Positions 46,314 to 55,514 of a stretch of DNA of 64,000 nt are shown in pieces (the stretch's first letter is position 1; each line of letters opens with the position of its first letter). The DNA lies in contig NZ_CP051293.1 in NCBI RefSeq assembly GCF_013170805.1, positions 4,532,001 to 4,596,000 of the forward strand, in the 5' to 3' direction. The notes under the pieces are model-generated. The model searched no databases, was not told the DNA's origin, and saw nothing but the letters and a program-made list of their open reading frames with translations. A program made the position numbers and the translations under genes. The DNA is from Mesorhizobium sp. NZP2077 (GTDB lineage Bacteria > Pseudomonadota > Alphaproteobacteria > Rhizobiales > Rhizobiaceae).

Positions 46314-47705
46314 ATGTTGAGCCGACCCAGATCGACGATTGTCCGGATTGCGCGTGTTTTCACGACGCTTTCGCTTGGCATCACGGTTGCGGTGACGAGT
46401 TCGGCCACCGCCTTTGCCCAAAACGTGCCTGTGGTACGCGATGCCGAGATCGAGGCTCTGGTGCGCGACTACGCACGGCCGATCTTCAAGGCGGCGGGGC
46501 TCGCGAATGACGGCATAGACATCGTGCTGGTCAACGATTCCAGCTTCAACGCTTTCGTCACCGGGCGCCGGCTGTTCATCAACACCGGCGCGCTGATGAC
46601 GGCCGAAACGCCCAACGAGATCATCGGCGTCATCGCGCACGAGGCCGGCCATATCGCCGGCGGCCACCAGCAGAAACTGCGTGACCAGCTTGAGCGCGCC
46701 AAGACGATGGCGATCATCTCGACCTTGCTTGGTGCCGGCGCCATCGTCGCCGGTGCGACCACCAGCAACCGCGGCCTCGCCGGCGCCGGCGTGGGCGTAG
46801 CCGCCGGCGGTGGCGAGATGGCACAGCGCAGTATCCTCGCCTACCAGCGCACCGAAGAGATAACGGCCGACCGCTCCGCCATCACCTATCTCAACGCCAC
46901 CGGCCAGTCCGGCATGGGCATGCTGAAGACGTTCCGCCGGTTCCAGACCGCGCTGTCTCTGTCGGGTGCGCAAATCGATCCTTACCGGATCAGCCACCCG
47001 ATGCCGCAAGAGCGCATCGCCAATCTCGAAGTGCTGGTGCAGCAGAGCTCCAACGTCGACAAGATCGACCCGCCGACGCTGCAGCAGCGCCATGACATGA
47101 TGCGGGTGAAGATCGCCGTCTACATGGAAGGCCAGGCCGCTGCAGCCCGGCTGATGCAGAAAATGAGAGGCAGCCTCGCCGGGCAGTATGGCGACGCCCA
47201 GTCGACCTACCTTTACGGCGACATCGCCGGCGCACTCGCCAAGACCAACGCCCTGATCAAGGCGCAGCCCAAGAACCCCTATTTCCAGGAGCTGCGCGGC
47301 GACATCTTGATGAAGGCGAACAAGCCCAAGGACGCGGCCGAAGCCTACGCCAAGGCGGTCAGCCTCGATCCGGTGCGGTCCGGTTTGCTGCCTGTCTCGC
47401 TTGGCCAGGCGCTGATGGCGGTCGGCACGCCCGACTCGCTGAAGAAGGCCGTCGTACAGATCAACAATGGTCTTGGGCGCGACAAGGAAAATTCCGAGGG
47501 GTATCGTTACCTGGCGCAGGCTTACGGCGAGTTGGGTGACATACCGGGCGCCGAGCTTGCCACCGCCGAAGGTCATTTCTATTCCGGCAACTACAAGGAT
47601 GCTAAGATCTTCGCCATGCGGGCGCAGCAGGAGCTGAAACGCGGCGAACCGCGCTGGATACGCGCCCAGGACATCATAAACTACAAGTCGTCAAGCAAGA
47701 TCTAG
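46314..47705 (+). CDS. M48 periplasmic metalloprotease with TPR domain (BepA-like)
   Basis: A signal peptide (VFTTLSLGITVAVTSSATAFA) precedes an M48 peptidase domain with the zinc motif HEAGH (109-113) and the third ligand Glu in EEITADRSA, a glycine-rich amphipathic segment (GAGAIVAGATTSNRGLAGAG), and C-terminal TPR repeats (about 290-440, with ELRGDILMKANKPKDAAEAYAKAV). E. coli BepA has this plan and assists or removes misassembled outer-membrane proteins such as LptD. The ATG gives 463 residues; an in-frame TTG 20 codons earlier is possible. Confidence 0.9.
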   Translation: MLSRPRSTIVRIARVFTTLSLGITVAVTSSATAFAQNVPVVRDAEIEALVRDYARPIFKAAGLANDGIDIVLVNDSSFNAFVTGRRLFINTGALMTAETPNEIIGVIAHEAGHIAGGHQQKLRDQLERAKTMAIISTLLGAGAIVAGATTSNRGLAGAGVGVAAGGGEMAQRSILAYQRTEEITADRSAITYLNATGQSGMGMLKTFRRFQTALSLSGAQIDPYRISHPMPQERIANLEVLVQQSSNVDKIDPPTLQQRHDMMRVKIAVYMEGQAAAARLMQKMRGSLAGQYGDAQSTYLYGDIAGALAKTNALIKAQPKNPYFQELRGDILMKANKPKDAAEAYAKAVSLDPVRSGLLPVSLGQALMAVGTPDSLKKAVVQINNGLGRDKENSEGYRYLAQAYGELGDIPGAELATAEGHFYSGNYKDAKIFAMRAQQELKRGEPRWIRAQDIINYKSSSKI

Positions 47706-47769
47706 TGAACCTACCGGCCACGCGCTGCGACACAGCCAGACCGAAAGACAGGCAAAAGGAACGAGAACG

Positions 47770-48624
47770 ATGAAAAAGGCACTGCTGCTGAGCACCACGG
47801 GGATCGCTGTAGCCCTTGCCATGCTGGCTTTCGGTTTCGTCGCCGGCAGCCCACAGATTGCCAAGGCCGGCACAACGCAGCCTGTCGAGACGGCTCAGCC
47901 TGTCCAGACGGCTCAGCCTGTCCAGACGGCAGGGGCCGACACGAAGGCGGCCGATACCAAGATCGACCGCACCGAGGTCGAAGGGATCATCCGCGACTAC
48001 CTCTTGAAGAACCCGGAAGTGCTGCTCGAAGTGCAGGATGCGCTCGAGGCCAAGCAGAAGGAAGAGCAGCGGCTCGCCGCGCTTGGCGTCATCAAGAACG
48101 CCAAGGACCAGATCTTCAACTCTACCTTCGATGGAGTCGTCGGCAACCCGAACGGCAAGGTGACCATCGTCGAGTTCTACGACTACAATTGCGGCTTCTG
48201 CAAACGCGCCATCGAGGACATGCGGGCGCTGACAAAGGCGGATCCGGATCTGCGCTTCGTGCTCAAGGAATTCCCGATCCTCGGCCCGGATTCGCAGAAG
48301 GCGAGCGTCGTCTCGATGGCCTTCCACATGATGAAGCCGGAAAAATACGGCGAATTCCACAATGCTTTGCTCGGCGGCCAGGGGCGCGCCACCGAGGCAA
48401 TGGCGATCAAGATCGCGCTTTCGCTCGGCGCCGACGAAGCGACTTTGCGCGAGAAGATGAAGGATCCGTCGATCACCGAGGCCTTCTCCAAGACCTACGA
48501 TCTTGCCAACAAGCTGTCGATCACCGGAACCCCGTCCTACGTCGTCGGCAACGAGGTCGTGTTCGGAGCTCTCGGGCAGGACGTGCTGGCGAACAAGATC
48601 GAGGCGGCGAAAGCCGCGCTTTGA
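47770..48624 (+). CDS. DsbA-family thiol-disulfide oxidoreductase
   Basis: The 284-residue protein has an N-terminal membrane anchor or signal (ISTT..ALAMLAFGFVAG region, 1-30), a Thr/Ala/Gln/Pro linker with three 6-residue repeats (TAQPVQ type), a helical region (EGIIRDYLLKNPEVLLEVQD) typical of Com1/ScsC-like DsbA relatives, and a thioredoxin domain with CGFC (141-144) and the cis-Pro in ITGTPSYVV. It forms or isomerises disulfides in the periplasm. The spacing to the M48 gene (64 bp) would allow joint expression. Confidence 0.9.
   Translation: MKKALLLSTTGIAVALAMLAFGFVAGSPQIAKAGTTQPVETAQPVQTAQPVQTAGADTKAADTKIDRTEVEGIIRDYLLKNPEVLLEVQDALEAKQKEEQRLAALGVIKNAKDQIFNSTFDGVVGNPNGKVTIVEFYDYNCGFCKRAIEDMRALTKADPDLRFVLKEFPILGPDSQKASVVSMAFHMMKPEKYGEFHNALLGGQGRATEAMAIKIALSLGADEATLREKMKDPSITEAFSKTYDLANKLSITGTPSYVVGNEVVFGALGQDVLANKIEAAKAAL
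47872..47925 (+). repeat. 18-bp tandem repeats in the DsbA-like gene
   Basis: Two identical 18-bp units (47890-47907 and 47908-47925) follow a diverged third copy (47872-47889). They encode the T-A-Q-P-V-Q linker repeats between membrane anchor and catalytic domain, and unit number may vary between strains. Confidence 0.85.
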
Positions 48625-48769
48625 CCAGGAGGGGGTTTTCTTCACGGGTGCATTTCGGCCTGTTGTGGACAGTGAAAGAACGCACTTGCGCTCTTTTCGC
48701 GGACGGCTATGCCCGGTATAGAGGCCCAGCGCGCCGGTTTGATACCGGCGCCGGAAAAGGTCGGCTTTT

Positions 48770-49204
48770 TTGAAAACTGTTTTCGTCCTGAACGGTCCCA
48801 ATCTCAACGCGCTCGGCAAGCGCGAGCCGGGCATCTATGGCGGCAAGACGCTTGCCGCGATTGCCGACGACTGCAAGCAGGCCGGCGCGTCGCTTGGACT
48901 CGAGATCGATTTCCGCCAGTCGAACCATGAGGGCGATCTTGTCGACTGGATCCAGGAAGCCGGCGACAAGGCCGCCGGCATCGTCATCAATCCAGGCGCC
49001 TACAGCCACACCTCGATCGCGATCCATGACGCCATCCGTTCGGTCGCGCCGCTGCCGGTCGCAGAAGTTCACCTTTCCAACATCCATGCGCGGGAATCAT
49101 TCCGCCACGTCTCCATGGTCGCGCCGGTCGCCGTCGGCATGATCTGTGGCTTTGGGCCGCTCGGCTACACGCTGGCGCTGCAGGCGCTGGCCGCACGCCT
49201 ATGA
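48770..49204 (+). CDS. aroQ: Type II 3-dehydroquinate dehydratase
   Basis: AroQ converts 3-dehydroquinate to 3-dehydroshikimate in aromatic amino-acid synthesis. The 144-residue protein starts at TTG ([20 protein letters not shown]) and has the catalytic Tyr in [39 protein letters not shown] and the His in [15 protein letters not shown]. The length is standard for the dodecameric type II enzymes. The gene overlaps the first possible accB start by four bases. Confidence 0.95.
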   Translation: MKTVFVLNGPNLNALGKREPGIYGGKTLAAIADDCKQAGASLGLEIDFRQSNHEGDLVDWIQEAGDKAAGIVINPGAYSHTSIAIHDAIRSVAPLPVAEVHLSNIHARESFRHVSMVAPVAVGMICGFGPLGYTLALQALAARL

Positions 49205-49230
49205 CCGGCCAACAAACAGAAGGCTCGAAA

Positions 49231-49689
49231 ATGTCGATAAAGAAGACCGGTGTTGACCAGCAACTGATCCGCGACCTGGCGGGCATACTGAACGACACCA
49301 ACCTGACCGAGATCGAGGTTGAACTGGGCGACCTGAAGGTGCGCGTGTCGCGGCAGGCGCCTGCCGTCCACGCGATTGCGGCGCCCCAACCCACCTATGC
49401 GCCAGCTGCCGCCCAAACCGCTGCAGCGGCAGCGCCGGCTGTTGTCGATGTGTCGAAGAACGCGGTCACCTCGCCGATGGTCGGCACCGCCTATCTGGCG
49501 CCCTCGCCCGACGCCAAGGCGTTCATCGAGGTCGGCCAGAAGGTCAAGGAAGGCCAGACGCTGCTGATCATCGAGGCGATGAAGACGATGAACCAGATCC
49601 CCTCGCCGCGCGCCGGCACGGTGACGGCGATTCTGTTCGAGGACGCGACGCCGGTCGAATACGGCATGCCGCTCGTCGTGATCGAGTAG
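49231..49689 (+). CDS. accB: Biotin carboxyl carrier protein of acetyl-CoA carboxylase
   Basis: AccB carries biotin between carboxylase and carboxyltransferase in fatty-acid synthesis. The 152-residue protein starts [17 protein letters not shown], then has an Ala/Pro-rich linker and a biotinyl domain (about 80-152) with the acceptor Lys in EAMKTMNQI. An in-frame ATG 30 bases earlier overlaps aroQ, but the chosen one has AAGG upstream and matches family starts. accC follows 10 bp later. Confidence 0.95.
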   Translation: MSIKKTGVDQQLIRDLAGILNDTNLTEIEVELGDLKVRVSRQAPAVHAIAAPQPTYAPAAAQTAAAAAPAVVDVSKNAVTSPMVGTAYLAPSPDAKAFIEVGQKVKEGQTLLIIEAMKTMNQIPSPRAGTVTAILFEDATPVEYGMPLVVIE

Positions 49690-49699
49690 AGCGGGCCGG

Positions 49700-51043
49700 A
49701 TGTTTCAAAAAATCCTCATCGCCAATCGCGGCGAAATCGCGCTTCGGGTGCTGCGCGCCTGCAAGGAACTCGGCATCCAGACGGTGGTGGTGCATTCGAC
49801 CGCCGACGCCGACGCCATGCATGTACGTCTTGCCGACGAAAGCGTCTGCATCGGGCCGCCGCCGTCGCGCGACAGCTATCTCAACATCCATCAGATCGTC
49901 GCGGCCTGCGAGATCACCGGCGCCGACGCCGTACACCCAGGCTACGGCTTCCTGTCCGAGAACGCCAAGTTCGCCGACATATTGGCGGCGCACAACATCA
50001 CCTTCATCGGCCCGTCCGGCGACCATATCCGCATAATGGGCGACAAGATCGAGGCCAAGCGCACCGCCAAGCGCCTGGGTATCCCGGTGGTGCCCGGCTC
50101 GGACGGCGCCGTCACCGATCAAAAGGAAGCCAGGCGCATTGCCGCCGAGATCGGCTATCCCGTGATCATCAAGGCATCGGCTGGCGGTGGCGGGCGCGGC
50201 ATGAAGGTTGCCCTTACCGAGGCTGACCTTGAGATTGCCTTGCAGACAGCGAGCACGGAAGCCGGCGCGGCGTTCGGCGACGATGCCGTCTATATCGAAA
50301 AATACCTGGAAAAGCCGCGCCACATCGAGGTGCAGGTGTTCGGCGACGGCTTCGGCCGCGGGGTGCATTTCGGCGAGCGCGACTGTTCGCTGCAACGCCG
50401 CCATCAAAAAGTCTGGGAAGAGGCGCCCTCACCGGCGCTCAACGCCGAGGAACGCGCCCGCATCGGCGGTATCTGCGCCAAGGCCATTGCCGATCTCGGC
50501 TATTCCGGCGCCGGCACGATCGAGTTCCTCTACGAGAATGGCGAGTTCTATTTCATCGAGATGAACACGCGCCTGCAGGTCGAGCATCCGGTGACGGAAG
50601 CGATCACCGGCATCGATCTCGTGCATGAGCAGATCCGCGTCGCATCCGGCGGCGGTCTCTCGGTGAAGCAGGAAGACATCAAGTTCAATGGCCACGCCAT
50701 CGAATGCCGCATCAATGCCGAGGATCCGCGCACCTTCACCCCTTCGCCCGGCACGATCACGCATTTCCACACGCCAGGCGGTCTCGGCATCCGCGTCGAT
50801 TCCGGCGTCTATTCCGGCTACAAGATCCCTCCCTACTACGACAGCCTGATCGGCAAGCTGATCGTGCACGGGCGCAACCGCGTCGAATGCATGATGCGGC
50901 TGCGCCGGGCGCTGGATGAATTCGTCGTCGACGGGATCAAGACGACGTTGCCGCTGTTTCGCGATCTGGTCGGCAATGCCGACATCGCCAATGGCGACTA
51001 TGACATCCATTGGCTGGAAAAATACCTGGCCGGGGAAGAGTAG
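49700..51043 (+). CDS. accC: Biotin carboxylase of acetyl-CoA carboxylase
   Basis: AccC is the ATP-dependent enzyme that carboxylates biotin on AccB. The 447-residue protein has the biotin-carboxylase N domain ([19 protein letters not shown]), the ATP-grasp domain with [50 protein letters not shown], and the C-terminal domain with [13 protein letters not shown]. Length is normal. It forms a tight operon with aroQ and accB. Confidence 0.97.
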   Translation: MFQKILIANRGEIALRVLRACKELGIQTVVVHSTADADAMHVRLADESVCIGPPPSRDSYLNIHQIVAACEITGADAVHPGYGFLSENAKFADILAAHNITFIGPSGDHIRIMGDKIEAKRTAKRLGIPVVPGSDGAVTDQKEARRIAAEIGYPVIIKASAGGGGRGMKVALTEADLEIALQTASTEAGAAFGDDAVYIEKYLEKPRHIEVQVFGDGFGRGVHFGERDCSLQRRHQKVWEEAPSPALNAEERARIGGICAKAIADLGYSGAGTIEFLYENGEFYFIEMNTRLQVEHPVTEAITGIDLVHEQIRVASGGGLSVKQEDIKFNGHAIECRINAEDPRTFTPSPGTITHFHTPGGLGIRVDSGVYSGYKIPPYYDSLIGKLIVHGRNRVECMMRLRRALDEFVVDGIKTTLPLFRDLVGNADIANGDYDIHWLEKYLAGEE

Positions 51044-51055
51044 TCCGGGGACGCG

Positions 51056-51673
51056 ATGACCCGCCCCTACGCGCCCGGCTATCGCATCCCCACCGACCTC
51101 CTGCTCAAGGCATACGCCTCGGGCGTCTTCCCGATGGCCGAAAGCGCCGGCGACCCAGAAGTGTTCTGGGTGCGGCCGGAGACGCGCGGCATCATCCCGC
51201 TCGACGGCTTCCACACGCCCAAAAGCTTGAGGAAGGTGATCCGCAAAAACCTGTTCGACATCCGTTTCGACTTCGATTTCGAGGCGACGATCGACGGCTG
51301 CGCCGAAAAACGCGAGGAGCGCCGCTCGACCTGGATCAACGCGCCGATCCGCGAGGCCTATGTGCGACTACATCGCATGGGCCATTGCCATTCAGTAGAG
51401 GCTTGGCATGAGGACAAGTTGGTCGGCGGCCTCTATGGCGTGTCGCTCGGACGGGTGTTCTTCGGCGAAAGCATGTTTTCCAAGGCGACGGATGCATCGA
51501 AGACCTGCCTCGTGCATCTCGTCGAGCGCTTGAAGGCACGCGGCTTCGCTCTACTTGATACGCAGTTCACCACCGAGCATCTCAAGCGCTTCGGCGCTGT
51601 CGATGTGCCACGCGGCAAGTACGAGAAAATGCTCGCCGATGCGTTGAAGGGTGAAGCGGTCTTCTTTCCGTGA
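51056..51673 (+). CDS. aat: Leucyl/phenylalanyl-tRNA-protein transferase
   Basis: Aat adds Leu or Phe to proteins with N-terminal Arg or Lys, marking them for ClpAP/ClpS degradation (N-end rule). The 205-residue protein has the GNAT-like fold with [60 protein letters not shown] and [16 protein letters not shown]. It begins 12 bp after accC in the same direction. Confidence 0.95.
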   Translation: MTRPYAPGYRIPTDLLLKAYASGVFPMAESAGDPEVFWVRPETRGIIPLDGFHTPKSLRKVIRKNLFDIRFDFDFEATIDGCAEKREERRSTWINAPIREAYVRLHRMGHCHSVEAWHEDKLVGGLYGVSLGRVFFGESMFSKATDASKTCLVHLVERLKARGFALLDTQFTTEHLKRFGAVDVPRGKYEKMLADALKGEAVFFP

Positions 51674-51686
51674 CTGGAGAGCTTCG

Positions 51687-51869
51687 ATGTCGAGCGAAAA
51701 CCACCTTCGAGCGGATATGCAGCCAATTGTTCAAGCGCTGATCGAAGAGGGCAGAGACGTCACAATGGGTCAGCTCGACCAACTGCTTCCCAAGCGGGAA
51801 TTCAGTTCCACCGAGATCGAAGACATAATGGCTGCTCTCTCCGAGCACGGTATATCCATCACCGAGTAA
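51687..51869 (+). CDS. Free-standing sigma-70 region 1.1-like protein
   Basis: The 60-residue protein resembles region 1.1 of primary sigma factors: IVQALIEEGRDVTMGQLDQLLPKREFSSTEIEDIMAAL (in two parts) ending LSEHGISITE. In full-length sigma this acidic helical domain blocks DNA binding and sits in the polymerase channel. Here it stands alone, with no other sigma regions. It may be a small polymerase regulator or an adaptor fold. The ATG has GGAGAG upstream. It follows aat by 13 bp. Confidence 0.65.
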   Translation: MSSENHLRADMQPIVQALIEEGRDVTMGQLDQLLPKREFSSTEIEDIMAALSEHGISITE

Positions 51870-51894
51870 GCGATCCGTCTGACCAGCCAGATGA

Positions 51895-52281
51895 TCAGCT
51901 CTTCGCTGCAGTCTCCAGCGGCGTCTGCGAATGGAACATCATCTTCCAGCCGTTGACGCGATGGACATAGCCGGTGCTGACCAGCGCCGCATAGGGCTCG
52001 CCATTCTCCCGCGTCGCATGCGCCTCATAGGTCAGCATGATGATGTCGCTGCCGGGCTCGATTATCCCCTTGAGGTCTATCTTCAGGTCGCGCCAGCGGT
52101 TGGGCTTGGTTGCGGTCTTGGCCAAGTCCGCATTGTCCATTGCCTGTGCCATCTTCGGAAAGGCCACCAAGCATTCCGTGTCGGCATTGGCCGCGTAGTA
52201 GGCCGCATCACCTGTCCAGAACCCTTTTTCGAGTTCGAGCAACTCTTTCTTGCTCGCCGTGATCCGCTTGCTGTCTGACAT
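51895..52281 (-). CDS. NTF2-like (DUF4440/SnoaL-type) protein
   Basis: The 128-residue protein has the alpha/beta cone outline of NTF2-like proteins: a helical start (KKELLELEKGFWTGDAAYYA), then strands with RDLKIDLKGIIEPGSDIIML, YEAHATRENGEPYAALVSTG and HRVNGWKMMFHSQTP. Members include isomerases and small ligand binders; nothing here fixes a substrate. There is no signal peptide. An in-frame GTG-type start upstream exists, but MSDSKRI is more natural. Confidence 0.75.
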   Translation of the reverse strand: MSDSKRITASKKELLELEKGFWTGDAAYYAANADTECLVAFPKMAQAMDNADLAKTATKPNRWRDLKIDLKGIIEPGSDIIMLTYEAHATRENGEPYAALVSTGYVHRVNGWKMMFHSQTPLETAAKS

Positions 52282-52357
52282 CGAAATATCCTCCGGGCGC
52301 ATCGATGCGCGGTGTCAGTGGCCCAACGTATGGTGGCCACGACGGTTCCAAGAGGGA

Positions 52358-52954
52358 TCAGTTGGTGCCGGTGGTGTCGTCCGGTACCGTGGGATCGGGC
52401 TGGTCAACATCCGGGCTGGCCGCGGGCTTCGGCTTGCCGGCGGCTGCTTTGGTCGCGGCGGGCTTCGGAGCATCAGCCTTGGTGGCGCCGGCTTTGGTCG
52501 CGTCTGGCGCCGGCACATCCGACTTCTGCTTGCATTCCTTCAGCCAGACGTCATAGACGGCATGTTCGACGGCGTTGAGCCCGGGGCTTTCGGCGAACAT
52601 CCAGCCGGTGAAGATGCGGCGGATCTTGCGGTCGAGCGTGATCTCGTCGACCTCGACGAAGGAATCGGTCTTCGGCTCCTCTGTCTGCGGCCGGGAATAG
52701 CAGACGCGCGGCGTCACCTGCAAAGCACCGAACTGCACCGTCTCGTCGATATAGACGTCGAAGGTGATGATACGGCCAGTGATCTTGTCGATGCCGGCGA
52801 ACTCGGCAACCGGGTTGGTGATGCGATCCGATCCAGCTGACGCCGCCGGTGCGGGTGCAGCCGGTGTGGGCGAAGCGGCAAAGGCGGCGGTGCTGATGGC
52901 GAGGCTGGCGGCTAGCGTCAGACCGCCCGTCGATATCAGGTTGAAAAAGCTCAT
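52358..52954 (-). CDS. DUF2155 domain secreted protein
   Basis: The 198-residue protein has a signal peptide (GGLTLAASLAISTAAFAA), a short Ala/Pro spacer, and the DUF2155 domain (about 45-145): AGIDKITGRIITFDVYIDET, VQFGALQVTPRVCYSRP, FVEVDEITLDRKIRRIFTGW and AVYDVWLKECK. A low-complexity Lys/Ala/Pro tail (last 55 residues) follows. Role unknown. Its position near aat and the NDUFA12-like gene is a conserved alphaproteobacterial arrangement. Confidence 0.88.
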   Translation of the reverse strand: MSFFNLISTGGLTLAASLAISTAAFAASPTPAAPAPAASAGSDRITNPVAEFAGIDKITGRIITFDVYIDETVQFGALQVTPRVCYSRPQTEEPKTDSFVEVDEITLDRKIRRIFTGWMFAESPGLNAVEHAVYDVWLKECKQKSDVPAPDATKAGATKADAPKPAATKAAAGKPKPAASPDVDQPDPTVPDDTTGTN

Positions 52955-53113
52955 ATAGGGGTACCGGTGGTTCGCGCCCGGGTGATTCCGTCGATCGCCA
53001 AGGCTAGTCGCCGTTTTCTGATCAGCAAGCAGCTAAACACCAATTGTGGCGATAAAGGACCGGCCTGCACTTCGTGCTGTGACAAGTCGGGGCGCCCTTA
53101 CATCCAGGGGCCG

Positions 53114-53512
53114 TTATGACCCGGGCGTCCAGGCGTCATAGTCACCCGTGACCTGCGGGCGATGCTGATTGGTCAGCACCGAACCTTTCGGGCGATAGGC
53201 CGCCGGCGTGCCGGTCAGATTGGGCTGATGCGACTTCTGCCATTCCCGCGGCTTGTAGTCTTCGCTCGGCGGCGCGACGTCGACACGGTGATGCATCCAG
53301 CCGTGCCAGCCAGGCGGAATGGCCGAAGCTTCGGAATAGTCGCGGTAGATGACCCAGCGCCGCGTGCGGCCCTCCGAATCGATACCGCCTTCGTAATAGA
53401 CATTGCCGACCTCGTCCTGGCCGACCCTCTTGCCGTACCGCCAGGTGTGCAGGCGTGTTCCCAGCGTCTGGCTGTTCCACCAGGTGAAAAACTGCGTCAG
53501 GAAAGTCTTCAT
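53114..53512 (-). CDS. NADH:ubiquinone oxidoreductase NDUFA12-type subunit
   Basis: The 132-residue protein matches the bacterial form of the mitochondrial complex I accessory subunit NDUFA12 (B17.2): VGQDEVGNVYYEGG, RRWVIYRDYSEASAIPPGWH, GWMHHRVDVAPPSEDYKPRE and WQKSHQPNLTGTPAAYRP. Alphaproteobacteria carry this subunit away from the nuo operon, as here. It likely sits on the complex I peripheral arm. The ATG at 53512 avoids a 51-residue unconserved extension. Confidence 0.93.
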   Translation of the reverse strand: MKTFLTQFFTWWNSQTLGTRLHTWRYGKRVGQDEVGNVYYEGGIDSEGRTRRWVIYRDYSEASAIPPGWHGWMHHRVDVAPPSEDYKPREWQKSHQPNLTGTPAAYRPKGSVLTNQHRPQVTGDYDAWTPGS

Positions 53513-53740
53513 CTCAGAACCCTCGCGCTGGCGGCGCTGCTTCCTGCTTATGGCGTCAGGCCTTCGGGAAGGCAAGGGTTTTGCCGCAGGGAGCGCGCAA
53601 ATGGCGCGCCAGGCACCCGACACAAGCCTGTGATCCCGAGAGGCGGCAGGATGCACGCTTGCCAAGCCTTTCGGCTCTTTCTAAAGCTCAGCGCGCCCAT
53701 GCGGATATCCAATCCAGCCATGGGCCGAAGGAGGTGACGA

Positions 53741-54601
53741 TTGGCCACAAAATTGCCGACCACCGACATTCGCATCGGCACCGAGCTGATTCGCCGCCGC
53801 AAGAGCGGTATCCCGTTGGTTTGCCTGACGGCCTACACCTATCCGGTCGCTCGCCTGCTCGATCCGCATGTCGACCTGCTGTTGGTCGGAGACAGCGTCG
53901 CCATGGTGCTGCATGGCCATGAGACGACACTTGGCGCCACGCTCGAGATGATGATCGCACATGGGCAAGCCGTGATGCGCGGCTCGGCCAGGGCCTGTGT
54001 GGTCGTCGACATGCCGGCCGGCAGCTATGAGGATTCGGCTGATCAGGCCGTAACCTCGGCGCGGCGCATCGTTGGCGAGAGCGGCTGCCAGGCGGTGAAG
54101 CTCGAAGGCGGCGTCGACATGGCCGGTCAGATCGCGGCGATCGTGGCCGCCGGCATTCCGGTGATGGGCCATATCGGCCTGCTGCCGCAATCGGTGGAGA
54201 AGGATGGCGGCTACAAGATCAAGGGCCGCACGGACGAGGCTATCGCGGCGCTGATGGCCGACGCGTTCGCCGTTGAAAAAGCCGGCGCGTTCTCCGTGGT
54301 CATCGAGGGCACCATCGAGGCGGTCGCTGCCGACATCACACGCCGCATCGCCATCCCGACCATCGGCATCGGCGCCAGCGGCGACTGCGATGGCCAGATC
54401 CTGGTCATCGACGACATGGTTGGGCTGACCGTCGACCGCGTGCCGAAATTCGTCAAGGAATACGCCGATCTGCGCGGCGTGATCGCGCACGCAGCCGAGC
54501 GCTACGCATCGGAGGTGCGAAGCCGGACTTTCCCCGGCCCCGCCCATGTATTTTCAGGCTCAAAAGTCTTTTCGGGCACCAATGGCGGAGATGAGGCATG
54601 A
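53741..54601 (+). CDS. panB: 3-methyl-2-oxobutanoate hydroxymethyltransferase
   Basis: PanB makes ketopantoate from 2-oxoisovalerate in pantothenate/CoA synthesis. The 286-residue TIM-barrel protein has VCLTAYTYPVARLLDPHVDL, LLVGDSVAMVLHGHETT, VKLEGGVDMAGQIAAIV, MGHIGLLPQSV and the catalytic Glu in VIEGTIEAVA. It starts at TTG, but AAGGAGGTGA (53728-53737), a near-perfect anti-16S match, stands just before it. The start of panC overlaps the stop by four bases. Confidence 0.96.
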   Translation: MATKLPTTDIRIGTELIRRRKSGIPLVCLTAYTYPVARLLDPHVDLLLVGDSVAMVLHGHETTLGATLEMMIAHGQAVMRGSARACVVVDMPAGSYEDSADQAVTSARRIVGESGCQAVKLEGGVDMAGQIAAIVAAGIPVMGHIGLLPQSVEKDGGYKIKGRTDEAIAALMADAFAVEKAGAFSVVIEGTIEAVAADITRRIAIPTIGIGASGDCDGQILVIDDMVGLTVDRVPKFVKEYADLRGVIAHAAERYASEVRSRTFPGPAHVFSGSKVFSGTNGGDEA

Positions 54602-55449
54602 GTCGGCCTGAGGTCGTCGATAGCGTCGCCGCACTTCGTGCCGATATCCGGGACTGGCGGCGCGATGGCCTGCGCGTCGCCATGGTGCCAACCATGGGCG
54701 CTCTGCATGAGGGACATCTCTCCCTGATCAGGATCGCCAGGGAAAAAGCCGAACGTTGCGTGGTGTCGATCTTCGTCAACCCGACGCAGTTCGCGCCGAG
54801 CGAGGATCTCGACAAGTACCCACGCCAGCTCGCACGCGACCTGGATATGCTGGCGACGGTCAACGCCGATCTTGCCTTCACGCCGGCGGTTGGCGCGATG
54901 TATCCCGCCGGCTTTGCCACGGGGATTTCGGTCGGCGGGCCGTCCGCCGGGCTCGAATCGGACTTCCGCCCGACCTTTTTCGAAGGCGTCGCTACCGTGG
55001 TGGCCAAGCTTTTTCTGCAGGCGACGCCCGACTATGCGGTCTTTGGCGAGAAGGATTACCAGCAGCTTTGCGTCGTCAGGCAGCTATGCCGCGACCTTGA
55101 CCTGCCTGTCGAGATCATCGGCGCACCGACCATACGCGACGCGCATGGCCTCGCCATGTCGTCTCGCAACGCCTATCTCGGCGAAGCCGAACTCGCGGTT
55201 GCCCGTCAGCTCAACGTGATCCTGCACAAGGCGGCGGCGGCACTGGCGTCAGGCGCACACCAAGATGACGCGACCGGTGAGGCCGGCCGCGCCCTGATCG
55301 CCGCCGGCTTCCAGAAAATCGACTATGTCGAGGCTCGCGAAAGCCTGACGCTGGCGCCTTGGCGCCGCGACCGCGTGGGGCGCCTGCTCGCCGCTGCCTG
55401 GCTTGGCAAGACGCGACTGATCGACAATGTGGAAGTTCCCGTCGCCTGA
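54598..55449 (+). CDS. panC: Pantothenate synthetase
   Basis: PanC joins pantoate and beta-alanine with ATP. The 283-residue protein has the HIGH-like VPTMGALHEGHLSLI, SIFVNPTQFAPSEDLDKYPR, FFEGVATVVAKLF, the KMSKS-region FGEKDYQQLCVVR, and AMSSRNAYL. It overlaps panB by ATGA, so the two are translationally coupled. Length is standard. Confidence 0.97.
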   Translation: MSRPEVVDSVAALRADIRDWRRDGLRVAMVPTMGALHEGHLSLIRIAREKAERCVVSIFVNPTQFAPSEDLDKYPRQLARDLDMLATVNADLAFTPAVGAMYPAGFATGISVGGPSAGLESDFRPTFFEGVATVVAKLFLQATPDYAVFGEKDYQQLCVVRQLCRDLDLPVEIIGAPTIRDAHGLAMSSRNAYLGEAELAVARQLNVILHKAAAALASGAHQDDATGEAGRALIAAGFQKIDYVEARESLTLAPWRRDRVGRLLAAAWLGKTRLIDNVEVPVA

Positions 55450-55514
55450 GCGGCTTGGGCTACGCCACGCTTTGTCCCCTGGCGCGTCATCCATCCGAGA
55501 TTTCCGGCACGCGC

